Shown one piece after another: positions 1 through 10,662 of a stretch of DNA of 64,000 nucleotides. This DNA is from Ancistrus triradiatus. Taxonomy: Eukaryota; Chordata; Actinopteri; Siluriformes; Loricariidae. The position numbers were made by a program, and so were the translations under genes. Numbering within the stretch: the stretch's first letter is position 1; each line of letters starts with the position of its first letter. The stretch is from contig JAJAGP010001673.1 in the NCBI GenBank assembly GCA_025084515.1, positions 62,001 through 126,000 on the forward strand, in the 5' to 3' direction. Below the pieces are notes generated by a model. It saw only the letters and a list, made by a program, of their open reading frames with translations. It did not search any database and was not told the DNA's origin.

Positions 1-244
1 CCAATGCTTTCCAAAAAGAACATTGCTACCAATTTGCACAATACCCATATGCACACTTAAGAACAGTAACAAATTTAAGGAAAAAAACAGATTGACAAAC
101 CCTGTCTGGAAAAGGACGCAAGTGTATTTTGCATTTACGCACAGTGGGCAGAATCAAAGCCAATAAACTTTATGGAAAATGTGCCAAAAGAAAGGCTTTT
201 CTTCCATTTAACCACAAATATAATTGTCTGGATTTTACTAGATC

Positions 245-419
245 AGTGTTTCTCAATCCTGATCCTGGAACCCCCTTCTCCGCACATTTTATTGCTTTTC
301 CTGTTTAAACACACCCACTTTAACTCAGTAATGGGCTTGTTAATGAGCTTAGTAATTGGATCAGGTGTGTTGGGAGCAAGGAAAACACTAAAACGTGCAG
401 AGTACGTTGAGAAGCACTG
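245..419. repeat. hAT-type MITE, foldback repeat, decayed copy
   Basis: The segment opens with GTGTTTCTCAATCCTG and closes with a degenerate inverted match near GAGAAGCACTG. The internal text (TTTAAACACACCCACTTTAACTC, then GGCTTGTTAATGAGCT) is shared with the better copy at 24,374-24,566, where the termini pair well. The CAGTGTTTCTCA-type ends resemble short hAT-derived elements common in fish genomes. It has no coding capacity. Confidence 0.6.
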
Positions 420-1256
420 CACCTCATGCTACCAGTTCTGTGATCTGATGAGAGCAATGAGTAATTATTGGCAGCAAACGCATAATTGGTTTGGTTATAT
501 GTAAAATAATCATTAGTATGGTGAAGGATCTGTGAAGATGTGGGGTTGATTTTCCTCCAAAGGCCCTGGAAACCTCTTTTATACATGGTATTATGAGCTC
601 CATAAAGAAACACTAAATGAAACACTGGACGCCTCTGCCACTTAGCTGCAACTAGGTCATGGCTGGATCTGCCAACAGGTCTATGATCCAAAATATACAT
701 CCAAATCCATACAGATGGTTCAGTGTTCGAAGGATGAAGCTTTTTTTTGCCATCCCAGCACTCTGAACCTGTGAGGTGAGCCAAAAAGGAGAAAGCACAA
801 GAGAGTGTCTAGGAGCCTGAGGATCCGGAGAGCTTCTGTATTGAGGAGTATCTCAAATTCCTTGCTCTGTGATCTCATCAGGCTTTTATAGGAGAAGCCT
901 CAGAGCAGTTATGCTGGCAAAAGACGGCTACACAAAGTACTGAATGCAAAACTTGGCAAACTAAGACATGCCTTCCCTTGTTCTGTATTAGTCATTGTGA
1001 TATAAAAGGCTGCCAGTGTAGAGTTTCCTTTTTACAGCATCACTTCCCCTCACAGATTGGTAATGAACTGGAATGTTGAATCAGGTGTGGACCATTAAAT
1101 GGGGGAAGACACGGTGATATTCACTGGGCTAATTAGGGCCTCCCAGCACTGGGATTTGCACATCTGGATTAATTGAGCTGGAGAAGCAGATGTGGATGAT
1201 CGTCCCTTTCTTTATAATGAGAGCTAGTGAGGTAGAGACCGTCTAGCTGATTCTTT
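420..1256. other. Intergenic, nothing recognised
   Basis: I see no gene, exon or known repeat here. The longest reading frame, on the minus strand over 320-784, overlaps the preceding repeat and has no recognisable domain. Confidence 0.5.
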
Positions 1257-1351
1257 AATTACATTTACTTGTCCAGACTGACTTCCAACTGTCTTACATC
1301 TTACAATCCAAGGAGCGGGTTAAGGGCCTTGCTCAGGGACCCAACAATGGA
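1257..1351 (-). repeat. tRNA-derived SINE (family 1), partial
   Basis: The tail half of SINE family 1 is present in reverse orientation: the complement of the Leu/Ser-like head is missing, but the AAGGGCCTTGCTCAGGGACCC block and the acttacaatccaag block match the fuller copies at 13,313 and 24,873. It abuts a Tc1 remnant directly. Confidence 0.6.
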
Positions 1352-1352
1352 C

Positions 1353-1500
1353 GGGGGTCCTACCAGATACTGACAGCAAAGGTCACAAACCTTTGCCACT
1401 CTCTAATATGTAATATTGGATCATTTTCCTCATTAAATAAATGACCGAGTATAATATTTTTGTCTCATTTGTTTTACAGGGTTCTCTTGATCTACTTAGA
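1353..1500 (+). mobile_element. Tc1-like family A, 3' end remnant
   Basis: The text matches the 3' untranslated part and inner terminal repeat of the family A copies at 6,409 and 19,877: ACCAGATACTGACAGCAAAGG, the TAATATGTAATATTGGATCA block and the GTTCTCTTGATCTACTT block in the same order. The outer terminal repeat and all coding sequence are missing. Confidence 0.7.
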
Positions 1501-2360
1501 ACTTTACGCTGTATGTTTGTTAGTGCTTTCCTTTGTTTCTCTGAGCGTTTTTCTTGCATACATTTCTTCCAAAAAAGATCCAGAATACTGATTGCTCTGC
1601 CAATTTCTTCTGGGGCCCCTATGTAACAGTAAGAGTTTACCTTTTAGTTTCACCCCTGACGACACCATAGTAAATTTTAAGCAACTTTCCAGTTTCGCAT
1701 TCCTTATGAAGGAATTCACAAAATTCCATCTGCCTAGGCATTATTAGAATGACTGACAAGTGCTGCTGAATTATTAAAACATCTCCCAGGCCATGCTGCA
1801 TAGGCACGAGTGCTAAACCTGCCAATGCCCATCTCACTTCTCCTACATGTGTAATTAGGATGGGAGTGATGGGGCCTTGCTGCGTAGCTGAAGTGCCTGT
1901 ACCGTCAGGCAGTTTGGGCTCGGAGGATGTGCCTGGGTTCGTTAGCACTATGTCAGCGGTGGCTGCTGAAATCCCAGACTCAAGTGATCACCCTGAGCTC
2001 CTTGATTAGAATATCTGCTGTAGCTCGCTGCACCACAAAAACAGCCGAATTATTCATAGCCAGAGCAGGACAAAGCCAGGCAGCATCAGGGATGAGTGAG
2101 AGAAATAACAGTAAAGCATAGCAAAGAGTTTTGGAGCGTGCGGTAAGAGAGAGGGCCATCTCGCCATCTGTTTCTCTGACAGACTGGCATGTTTGCATTA
2201 GCACTCCTCTGAATGGGTTGGTGTAGTACACCAGATGCTTACAGTAGATGAAATGGCTCGATTACCATGCACCCATGGGGTCTGTTGTTGTCTGCAGGGC
2301 CAACTGCTGGTGGGGATTAAAACACAAATGTTGCAAATCACATTAGTCATGTTCAAAGTA
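1501..2360. other. Intergenic, nothing recognised
   Basis: No gene or known repeat is recognised. Short frames on both strands look like chance. Confidence 0.5.
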
Positions 2361-2872
2361 CAGTGATACCTCGGTTCTCGACCACTTCGGGACTCGCCGA
2401 ATTCGGTTCTCTACTCATTTTGACTATAAAATTTTGTCTTGACTCTCGTCGTTTGCTCGGTACTTGGAGCACTTGCCTAAACTTTTATGAGTCGAGCCAC
2501 GTGACTCTTGATTCATGATTCAGTGATTGGGATTCATAACAGCTGTTGCTCAGTGAACATGTCCGCTGTGTTTATCAGGTTTTTTATATTTAGATCTACT
2601 GTATTCTTAGTACACATAAGTATCCATGGATCCTGAAAAGGTTACTTATAACAGTCAACCAAAAGGAAAACAGGACTCTCCAGAACACTTTCAGGCTGCA
2701 GTTAGCTTAGCAGCTATAGCTCCTCGAGTTCATAAATAGAGTAAGTGTTTTGCTTTTACTTTTCACTTTCAATCCATTTCTCACTAAATTGCATGGTCTT
2801 AATTGGATTAATTTAATTTACATTATTCCTTATGGGAAAAATTTGCTCAGTACTTGAACCGAGGTACTACTG
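2361..2872. mobile_element. Non-autonomous pogo/Tigger- or mariner-type MITE
   Basis: A 512-bp segment is flanked by TA on both sides (2359-2360 and 2873-2874). Its ends are imperfect inverted repeats: CAGTGATACCTCGGTTCTCG at the left, and a right end whose complement reads CAGTAGTACCTCGGTTCAAG. It carries no transposase frame. TA target duplication plus this terminus fits the Tc1/mariner/pogo superfamily; assignment to the pogo/Tigger branch is an inference. A partial relative lies at 8,310-8,503. Confidence 0.7.
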
Positions 2873-2874
2873 TA

Positions 2875-3261
2875 TTCTTAGCGTGTTTACATTCATAGCC
2901 CCATGTTTGGTGAGCAGGTTGCCAGGTTCTTGTCCTTCTCCCTGCCCCAGCTCTAGCACCTCTGCTCTTTTACAATCTCTCCCAGGCTTGTTCTGAAGGT
3001 CTTGTTTACTTTCTTCAGCAAAATTCAAAACAACTCTCTCTATCACCTTCAGGTCTTTTGTGTGGGAAAAGCAGATCTACAGGATTAGCCTATTTAATGT
3101 AGGTTGTGCTGGCCTTGGCAAAAAAGAAATCTAAATCTCACCAGCTTTTTTTTTGGCTCCACAGATGCTGCCTTGTACAAACTTGTTTGTATTAGGTGAT
3201 TATAATAAGATATAATACATTAGACATGTGTTTAATCACATATAAGATTAAAGTTACTGAA
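2875..3261. other. Intergenic, nothing recognised
   Basis: Unique-looking AT-rich sequence with no recognised gene or repeat. Confidence 0.5.
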
Positions 3262-3435
3262 GCTATTGCACCACATGTCTTTGGACTGTGGGGGAAACCC
3301 GGAGTACCCGGAGTAAACCCATGCTGACTCTACACAGAAAGGACCCAGGCCGCTCCATCCTGGGATCAAACCCAGGACCTTCTTGCTGTGAGGCAACTGT
3401 GCTACCCACCAAGCCACCGTGCCACCCACTACAGT
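3262..3435 (-). repeat. tRNA-derived SINE (family 2)
   Basis: Read on the minus strand, this has a GGTGGCACGGTGGCTTGGTG head, a B-box-like GGTCCTGGGTTTGATCCC and a body ending CCACAGTCCAAAGACATG. The same sequence recurs at 36,147-36,412 and 37,850-38,035. An A/B-box-bearing tRNA-like head and dispersed copies are typical of fish SINEs. The weak minus-strand frames here are artefacts of the repeat. Confidence 0.75.
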
Positions 3436-3473
3436 ACGTAAACACTGCTGTGTCTGAGGGTAGGGAATCTGCA

Positions 3474-3877
3474 CAGGGGCACCAATTTGGGTACCTGTGG
3501 TTAAATGACAAGTTTTATTAGTCTACAGGTTTACAGATAAATTCAAAATGAAGTTCAGTTCCTATACAGCGCTGTTATCAAAAGCAGTGTTACTTAAAGC
3601 TGAGTCTAGACCTCACATTAGCAGCCAGATACATCTGACTTGACTTGACTTGATCATGCAACACATGATACTGAACTATTACTTAAAAAAGAAGAAGAAA
3701 GAAACCCTTTGGAGACCTTACAAAAACCACTTCTGAATCAATAGATTTTAAAATAGGAAAATACACGCTATCAATGAGCAGAATTGTGTTAGATAAAAAT
3801 TCGATTCCTGCAAATGTAATTCCATTGAGACTAACAAAACGTGTCATTTAACCACAGGTACCCAAATTGGTACACAA
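3474..3877. repeat. Inverted repeat with 45-50 bp arms, unassigned
   Basis: The arm at 3474-3522 (starting GGGGCACCAATTTGGGTACC, then a TGTGGTTAAATGACAAG block) is the near reverse complement of 3828-3877. About 305 bp lie between the arms. Part of the interior (3535-3600) resembles the dispersed family X sequence also seen at 4,503-4,593. This could be a MITE or two copies in opposite orientation; I cannot name the family. Confidence 0.6.
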
Positions 3878-4502
3878 GGCTTTATGTGAGTATTGAGAAA
3901 AAGATTCCATTAGTGACTTTTGTAGATCTGGAGTGTTCCTATTATCAAATTACTTAAGTGCATGTAAAAGCTTTGATTGAGTTATTGCCAAAATTTGATT
4001 CTCCTTTTTTGTGCATTTATCAGATTATTTTGTACATGTAAATGCACTTAGTCTCAGGGCAGACTATAGAGGAGAGGTGAATCGAAAAATTAAGATCAGT
4101 TTTCTGTCTTGAGGCTTATTGGAGTAAAACAAAGTAAAAACCTGAGAGAGGCAGAATGCAGTGTTTTAACCAGTTAAATCATGATCTAGATTTGGTCTAG
4201 AACAAGAGAAAAGCTCTTGTCTTAAGTTGTTTTAAGAAAGGTTCACTAATGTTTTAAAAAACGGTTGTAAAAAGAGGGTTCTAAAGTTCTGCCCCAGCTG
4301 GAAGATCCAACTTGATGAGCTTGTCTCCTGTATCAATCCCCCAGCGTTAAGATAATACTTTATATGACATTAATTCCATGAGATGTTTTTCAATGTAATT
4401 TGTAAACATTACAGTAGATTGTTGATCTGTTGTTGTTTCTTATCACCTGATCTGGTTTAGGTAAGAATTTCAGAAGGACAGGAGAACCTGGAATGCCATG
4501 TT
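3878..4502. other. Intergenic, nothing recognised
   Basis: AT-rich sequence without a recognised gene or repeat. Confidence 0.5.
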
Positions 4503-4593
4503 CAAAAAACTGGAATAACCGGTGAATTCAAAATTAAGTTCAGTTCCTATGGAGCGCTTTTAGCAGCAGCCATTGTCTCAAAGCAGTGTTACA
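4503..4593. repeat. Dispersed repeat family X, end fragment
   Basis: The block AAGTTCAGTTCCTATGGAGC to CAAAGCAGTGTTAC repeats the text at 3,545-3,600 and resembles the reverse of the AAGCTGCTTTGAGGCAATG end at 30,880. It is directly followed by the TA and terminus of a Tc1 copy. Confidence 0.5.
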
Positions 4594-4595
4594 TA

Positions 4596-5132
4596 CAGTG
4601 GTGCTTGAAAGTTTGTGAACTCTTTAGAATTTTTATATTTCTGCATAAATATGGCTTAAAACATCATCAGATTTTCACACAAGGTGTGTAATAGTTGGTG
4701 AGGTCACAAAGGACCCCAGGGTAACTTCTAAGCAACTGAAGGCCTCTCTCACATTGGCTAATGTTAATGTTTATGGGTCCACCATCAGAAGAACACCGGA
4801 CAACAATGGTGTGCATGGCAGGGTTGCAGGGAGAAAGCCACTGCTCTTCAAAAAGAACATTGCTGCTCATCTGCAGTTTGCTAAAGATCACGTGGACGAG
4901 CCAGAAGGCTATTGGAAGAATGTTTTTTGGATGGATGAGACTAAAATAGAACTTTTCGGTTTAAAAGAAAAGCGTTATATTTGGAGAAAGGAAAACATTG
5001 CATTCCAGCATAAGAACCTTATCCCCATCTGTGAAACATGGTGGTGGTAGTATCATGGTTTGGGCCTGTTTTGCTGCATCTGGGCCAGAACGGCTTGTCA
5101 TCATTGATGGAACAATGAATTCTGAATTATAG
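4596..5132 (+). mobile_element. Tc1-like family A, internally deleted and 3'-truncated copy
   Basis: The left terminus CAGTGGTGCTTGAAAGTTTG follows TA at 4594-4595. About 85 bp into the terminal repeat the sequence jumps straight to the middle of the transposase gene (GTGTGTAATAGTTGG at 4684), so the first DNA-binding part is gone. The copy stops after AATGAATTCTGAATTAT and has no right terminal repeat. Confidence 0.85.
4684..5131 (+). pseudogene. Tc1 transposase fragment (family A)
   Basis: The frame 4754-5050 encodes the end of the second DNA-binding subdomain (VNVYGSTIRRTPDNNGVHG) and the first catalytic region with the DDE first Asp in WMDETKIELFG. It breaks at a stop after ETWWW where intact members continue through the glycine-rich GGGSIMVWG-type segment. 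The second Asp and the Glu of the DD34E triad are not present. It cannot make a working enzyme. Confidence 0.85.
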
Positions 5133-6406
5133 AGATCTCCAGAGATCTCTGGAGCTGTGAAACAACCACACTAACCACACGCACCTCTGTGCACCTCTGA
5201 GCTTTAAGGCTCAGAGTGGTGTTTTAACAAGTCGTACAGATTGATCTACTGTAGACTTAATCTCTTAACCACAGGGGTGAGAGTTGAAAAGAAGAAGGTT
5301 AGGGTTAGCACATCTTGAGCTGAGTGGTAAGAGTCAGGAAGGACTACAAGCTCATCTCCTGCATCAACTCACCAGCTTTAAAGTGGTACTTCAGATAACA
5401 TTAATAGCACCTGTCATGCTTTTAAGTGGGTCATGATCCTACTCTGACTGACCCCTGAGTGTGGTTCAGTCCCCACCCTCTTCTGTTTCTCTGTCCTGCT
5501 GAGCTGTTCCTCTGCACTGCTGTAGTTCCGGAGGACTTTCTGGTAGCTCATTAAAAGTGTGCTACTCAGGCACTCACTGTGTTTTAGGCTCTCCACTGTC
5601 TGTCAGTACTTTCACATAGTCAGTATTTTAAGCTATGAAGCTCAGAAGAGGACACCTCTTCTTATCTCAAATCTCTTTACACTTCTGATCTCCTACCTGT
5701 GCCGGTACATGTCGATTTTCCCTCCCGAGCTTCATAGATAAAGGTTAGTGAAAGCTCTCTGGCTCATCTCTAGTGGGCTCAGAGGAGCAGATTGCTCTGA
5801 GTTTTATAGCTTTTGGGTGCTAATAGCACTCCGGCTCTTCCGCTGTAATGAATGTTGAATGATTTGAATGATTGCATTTTCTCTCTCTTTCTTTCCAACC
5901 CCTTTCTCTGTGTCCTAACCATCTGTAGGAGTGCAAAGCAGACCAAAAAGTGTCCTCGTGGGAATGTCAGGCTGTTAGTGTGGGAGTTTCAATGAGATTT
6001 TTTTATGATTGTATTTAAATCAGGGAAACAGAAATACATTTGTGCTTGGTGACTTTCTGCTGATGGTGCTACTGCCAATTGATCTGGTTTAGAAAAAAGA
6101 ACAGAAAAATCCCGTCCTATTACAGAAGATATGAAGAATAACAGAGGACTGGTCTATGGTACGTTAAGGGTAACAACCTGATTACTCAATCCGTCGTGGA
6201 GATTACCATGTGCAATATTTCAAAACATGCCTTCATGTATGGAAAAGGAACTAAAACCCATTTCCAGGTAGCATATCCATACGATAAGGTTTGTTGCAGT
6301 ATTGTCCATGCGTATATTGCAGGGACGGTTTGGATTATAAGTCTGTCTGAGCATTTAATGTCTATTTGTAGTGGTACCTTATGCACAAGGGGGGTTAGAA
6401 TAAAAG
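5133..6406. other. Intergenic, nothing recognised
   Basis: No gene or repeat is recognised in this 1.27-kb stretch. The short frames at 5,414-5,741 have no domain signature. Confidence 0.5.
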
Positions 6407-6408
6407 TA

Positions 6409-8023
6409 CAGTGGTGCTTGAAAGTTTGTGGAAACTCTTTAGAAATTCTATATTCTGCATAAATTAAATTCTTTAAAATATCGTCAGATTTCACACCAGT
6501 CTAAGTAGATAAAGAAGGAACCCAGTTTTTAAACAAAATGAAACAAAAATATTATACTGGTAATTTATTATTGAGAAAACTGATCCAATATGACATATTA
6601 GTGAGTGGCAAAAGTATCGTGAACTCTGTTAGCAGTCATTTGAAGGTGAAATTACAGTCCCCGGTGTTTTTATTTTAATCAATGGGATGGAACAATCAGT
6701 GTGAGTGGGCACCCTGTTTTATTAAAGAACGGGATCTATCAAAAGTCTGTTTCTCACAACACATGTTTGATGGAAGTGGCTCATGGCACCGCACAAAGGA
6801 GAGTTCTGGGGACCGCAGAAAAAAAAGAGTTGTTGATGTCATCAGGCTTGGAAAAGATTAAAAAGATTACAAACCATACTTTAAAGAGTTTGGGAATCCA
6901 CCAATCCACAGTCAAGATAGATTGTGTACAAATGGAGGAAAGGAATTCAAGACCTTTGTTACCCTCCCCAGAAGTGGTCGACCAGACAAATCACTCCAAG
7001 AAGAAAAGGCATTATAATAGTTGGCGAGTGGTCACAAAGGACCCCAGGATAGATAGAAAGTAGATAACTTCTAAGCCAACTGAAGGCCTCTCTAACGATG
7101 GACTAATGTTAATGTTCATGAGGTCCACTATCAGAAGAACACTGGACAACATAGTGTGCATGGCAGGGTTACAAGTAGGAAAGCCACTGTTCATCCAAAA
7201 AGAACAATTGCCTTGCTTGTCTGCAGTTTGCCTAAAGATCCCGTGGACAAGCCAGAAGGCTATTGGAGACTGTTTTGTGGACGGATGAGACTAAAATAGA
7301 ACTTTTGTTTAAAGAAAAGCGTTATGTTGGAGAAAGGAAAACATTGCATTCCGCATAAGACCTTCTCCCATCTGTGAAACATGGTGGTGTGGTATCATCG
7401 GTTTGGGCCTGTTTGCTGCATGCTGGGGCCAGGACGGTTTACCATCATGAGGGACAATGAATTCTTGAATTATATCAGAGAATTCAAAGGAAAATGTCAG
7501 GACAGTGTCTGAAATGAAATTCAAGAGAAGGTGGGTCATGCAGCAAGGACAACGACCCTAAAGAAACAAGCGTTCTACCAAAGGAAATGGTTAGAGAAGA
7601 ATAAAGTTTCATGTTTGTCAATGCCCTAACTTAATCCAATGGAAATGTGTGGAGAAGGACACTGAAGTGAAAGCAAGCTAAGTGAGGAAACCACCAACAT
7701 CCAGAGCTGAAGCTGTTCTGTACGGAGGAGTGGACTAAAATTCTCCAAGCCGGTTTGTGCAATGGCTGATCCAAACAGCTACAGGAACAACGTTTAGTGC
7801 AGTTATTGCTGCACCACAGGGGGTCACACCAGATACTGAAAGCAAAGGTTCACATAGTTCTGCCCCTCACTAATATGTAGTATTGGATCATTTTCCTTCT
7901 ATAAAATAAATGACAAAGTATACATATTTTTGCCTCATGTTTAACTGGTTTCGTTATCTCCTTTTAGGACTTATGTGAAATCTGATGATGTTTTACAACT
8001 TTCACAACTTTCAAGCACCACTA
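6409..8023 (+). mobile_element. Tc1-like family A, near full-length decayed copy
   Basis: About 1.6 kb lies between CAGTGGTGCTTGAAAGTTTG at the left (after TA at 6407-6408) and AACTTTCAAGCACCACTA at the right. Both terminal repeats are roughly 200 bp long and include inner blocks (GATCCAATATGACATATTAG at the left and its counterpart at 7,870 at the right), which is the long-TIR layout of fish Tc1 elements. Many small indels separate it from the copies at 19,877 and 39,395, so it is old. Confidence 0.88.
6780..7797 (+). pseudogene. Tc1 transposase pseudogene (family A)
   Basis: The order of blocks follows a full-length transposase: the helix-turn-helix region with GIHQSTVKID (6,890), the RSGRP-type hinge (6,970), the second subdomain (7,110), the first-Asp region (DETKIELL-like at 7,285), the second-Asp region (ACAACGACCCTAAA at 7,548) and the Glu region (ATCCAATGGAAATG at 7,634). 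No single frame joins them because frameshifts and stops occur throughout. It is a dead DD34E enzyme. Confidence 0.85.
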
Positions 8024-8309
8024 TATAGGAAAGAAGACAACCTCGTATTGCAAAAGCAGGCAAACCAGCAGATAAAACAAGCGGAGAGAAACAAGGACTG
8101 TTTGTTTTTGCAAAACAAGGCACCACCAGGTTAAATGCACTGTTTCTCACAACTCTTACAGTGTCTGAATGCTTCTTCGTTTCTGTCCTCTTATGATATA
8201 CAGCCCCAAAAAAATCAGAAAAAGTTGGGAGTGTGGAGTTGGAAGTATATAATATTCATACATATTATTGTATTTCCGAAAGCAAAACAGAATATGAAAT
8301 GCTCCAGAA

Positions 8310-8503
8310 AACACAGAGTAAGTGTTTTGCACTTTTCAATCTATCACTCACTAAAATTTACCTAGATTTTTCAACACTTTATTAAAAATAAGCTTGCATT
8401 AATATTTTGGCCAACGGAAAGCTAATGTAAGCTTTAACATTAACTACTTATCCTAACTTATAATGAGGCGAATTAACAACGAGAAACCGAGGTTTTACCA
8501 CTG
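8310..8503. repeat. Pogo/Tigger-like MITE, right-end fragment
   Basis: AGTAAGTGTTTTGCACTTTTC through to AACCGAGGTTTTACCACTGTA parallels the right third of the element at 2,361-2,872. The left part is missing. Confidence 0.5.
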
Positions 8504-8619
8504 TACTAAGGGAGTGGGTAATCATAAATTGTATACCTAATTTTACCAGATTCCTTTATTTATGTATACAATTGATATAAAAAATGATTTAATGTTCCAT
8601 TATTAAAGTAATTATTTTA

Positions 8620-8880
8620 TCTTTTCAGTTTTCCCATATTTTAACAATTATACCATTGTACCAGATTAAGTACCACAGCCTTCTTTCTCATTTTCTTTCT
8701 TTTCTTGTTTCCCTTTTACTCATTTTGGGATTTTTTTGTTTTTTACTTTACTTTGGTCTTTACTTTATTTATTTTAAGTATGTTCTTTTCTCATTTACTC
8801 TAATACTAATTTCTTTTTTTTTTTCTTATTTCTTGTGGTATTATCTGTTTTTTTTTCATTTTAACTAGTTTTCTTTCTTC
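8620..8880. repeat. T-rich strand-asymmetric tract
   Basis: The plus strand is dominated by T with runs such as TTTTTTTTTTTTCTTATTTC and very little G. The hydrophobic Phe/Leu frame it produces (8,656-8,868) is a composition artefact. Confidence 0.7.
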
Positions 8881-8952
8881 ATTATGTGAATTAGCACTTC
8901 TAATTGTTTCTCTCCACTTCAATGCTTGCACGGGATGTGTTATGTTTTTGGC

Positions 8953-9013
8953 TCTGTGTGTGATGTGTTGTGTGGTGTGTGTGTGTGTGTGTGTTGTGTG
9001 TGTGTGTGTGTTG
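8953..9013. repeat. (TG)n microsatellite, imperfect
   Basis: Alternating TG runs are broken by a few single-base interruptions. Confidence 0.9.
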
Positions 9014-9039
9014 CTGTCAGTGCTTGTGTTCGATCGATG

Positions 9040-9965
9040 ATGGACTTGTCAGGGTTGAATTGTGGATGAGTGCAGAGTTAAAGCTTAGTGAGTTCTGTAC
9101 CATGAGTCTCAGTGGCCTTAATCAGTATAATGATTCATTTCCACTTTCCTCAATGTCTCCGGCCCGAGCGATTGCTGGACATTTCGTTCATCTGCCTTCA
9201 GTCTGTTGCACACTTACAGGTGGCAGGGAGGAAAGGAGTGAGAGAATCAGAGGGAGGTGTAGCTGTGGAAAGAGTGTGACTTTTCTTGAAGGCCTGAACC
9301 CTGTTCTCTGGGAGGGAGAGAGCAATTTTTAAATGGCATTCTGTCTCCATTGTGACGCTACACTGATGACTTTTGCCTCGTACAGATAACCTGCCTCTGT
9401 TAATTGCCTATTTAATGTTTCATCCTCTTTAATGATGTTTGCAGACCCTGAGTTATCGCTGTTCACCAGGGAGTGAGGGGGCAGGGGCTGCAAAGCAGAT
9501 ATTAATGTGTCAGGGCCATCAGTTGGAGGGGGAGGGCTCATGGATCAAAAGCAATGGGTAGCGTTTCTGCAAAATTCCTTCACATAGCCACTGCGAATTT
9601 CCCTGTGGATTAAAAATTTGGAGTCCACAAAGTTCTTGAATGGTTTTTGCCATTTTCTATAATGAACCTACATTATGATCGATTACGATTGCCTGAGTCA
9701 GCTCTAAAGCAGCTGTCAGTCAAACAGACAGGCAATCATCTTTCATATCATTATCATAATATAAAATTAGAAATAAGTCATGTATGCAAAAATAGGGGGC
9801 ACCTTCCTAAGACAGAAATGTCCTAGTGCTTCCAAAATAGCCAAATCCTGATATCCATATACCCACTATTCTGTATGTGGTATTTTAATACTCAAACCCA
9901 ATATCAACACCACTCACTTTAATGAATGGCGTTTGGAAAAAAAGAAGTAGACTTGTGTATATATA
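9040..9965. other. Unique-looking non-repetitive sequence
   Basis: No gene is recognised. The first 500 bp are less AT-rich than the surroundings, lack known repeats and contain clusters of TTAAT/TAATTG motifs, which could mean a conserved noncoding element. The plus-strand frame to 9,332 starts inside the microsatellite and is not convincing. Confidence 0.35.
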
Positions 9966-10660
9966 CAGTGGGGCAAAAAATTATTTAGTCAGCCACTGAT
10001 TGTCAAGTTCTCCTACTTAGAAAGATGAGAGAGGTCTGTAATTTTCATCATAGCTACACTTCAACTATGAGAGACAATATGAGAAATAAATCCAGGAAAT
10101 CACGTTGTAGGATTTTTAAAGACTTCAATTGTAAATTATGGTGGAAAATAAGTATTTGGTCAATAAATTTGGTTCATCTCAATACTTTGTAACATAACCT
10201 TTGTTGGCAATGACAGAGGTCAAACGTTTCCTGCTTGCCTATTGTAGATTCACTCTTCTACAATTTTCTCCCTGGTGTCCTTCGACAGCTCTTTGGTCTT
10301 GGTCATGGTTGAGTTTGGAGTCTGACTGTTCGAGGCTGTGGACAGGTGTCTTTTATACAGATAACGAGGTCAAACAGGTGCCATTAATAGTGGAGGACAG
10401 AAGAGCTTCTTAAAGAAGAAGTTACAGGTCTGTGTGAGCCAGAAATCTTGCTTGTTTGTGGGTGACCAAATACTTATTTTCCGCCATGATTTACAATTAC
10501 ATTTTATAAAAATCCTATAATGTGATTTCCTGGATTTATTTTCTCATTTTGTCTCTCATAGTTGAAGTGTAGCTATGATGAAAATTACAGACCTCTCTCA
10601 TCTTTCTAAGTAGGAGAACTTGCACATCAGTGGCTGACTAAATAATTTTTTTCCCCACTG
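9966..10660 (-). mobile_element. Tc1-like family B, internally deleted copy
   Basis: A 695-bp element has TA on both sides and long inverted ends: CAGTGGGGCAAAAAATTATT at the left, and a right end reading AATTTTTTTCCCCACTG. The terminal repeats run about 210 bp, to the TAAGTATTTGGTCA block. The interior keeps only the region around the transposase start (complement of AACTCAACCATGACCAAGAC near 10,300) and has lost the rest. It cannot encode an enzyme and is a MITE-like derivative. Confidence 0.85.
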
Positions 10661-10662
10661 TA

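Noticed and set aside
320..784. 154-aa minus-strand frame
   Set aside because: Overlaps a MITE at one end, and no domain or start support is visible.
8656..8868. 70-aa Phe/Leu-rich frame resembling membrane segments
   Set aside because: Caused by the T-rich tract; no start context or homology.
8970..9332. 120-aa plus-strand frame
   Set aside because: Begins inside a TG microsatellite (Cys/Val repeats) and has no recognisable domain or splice support.
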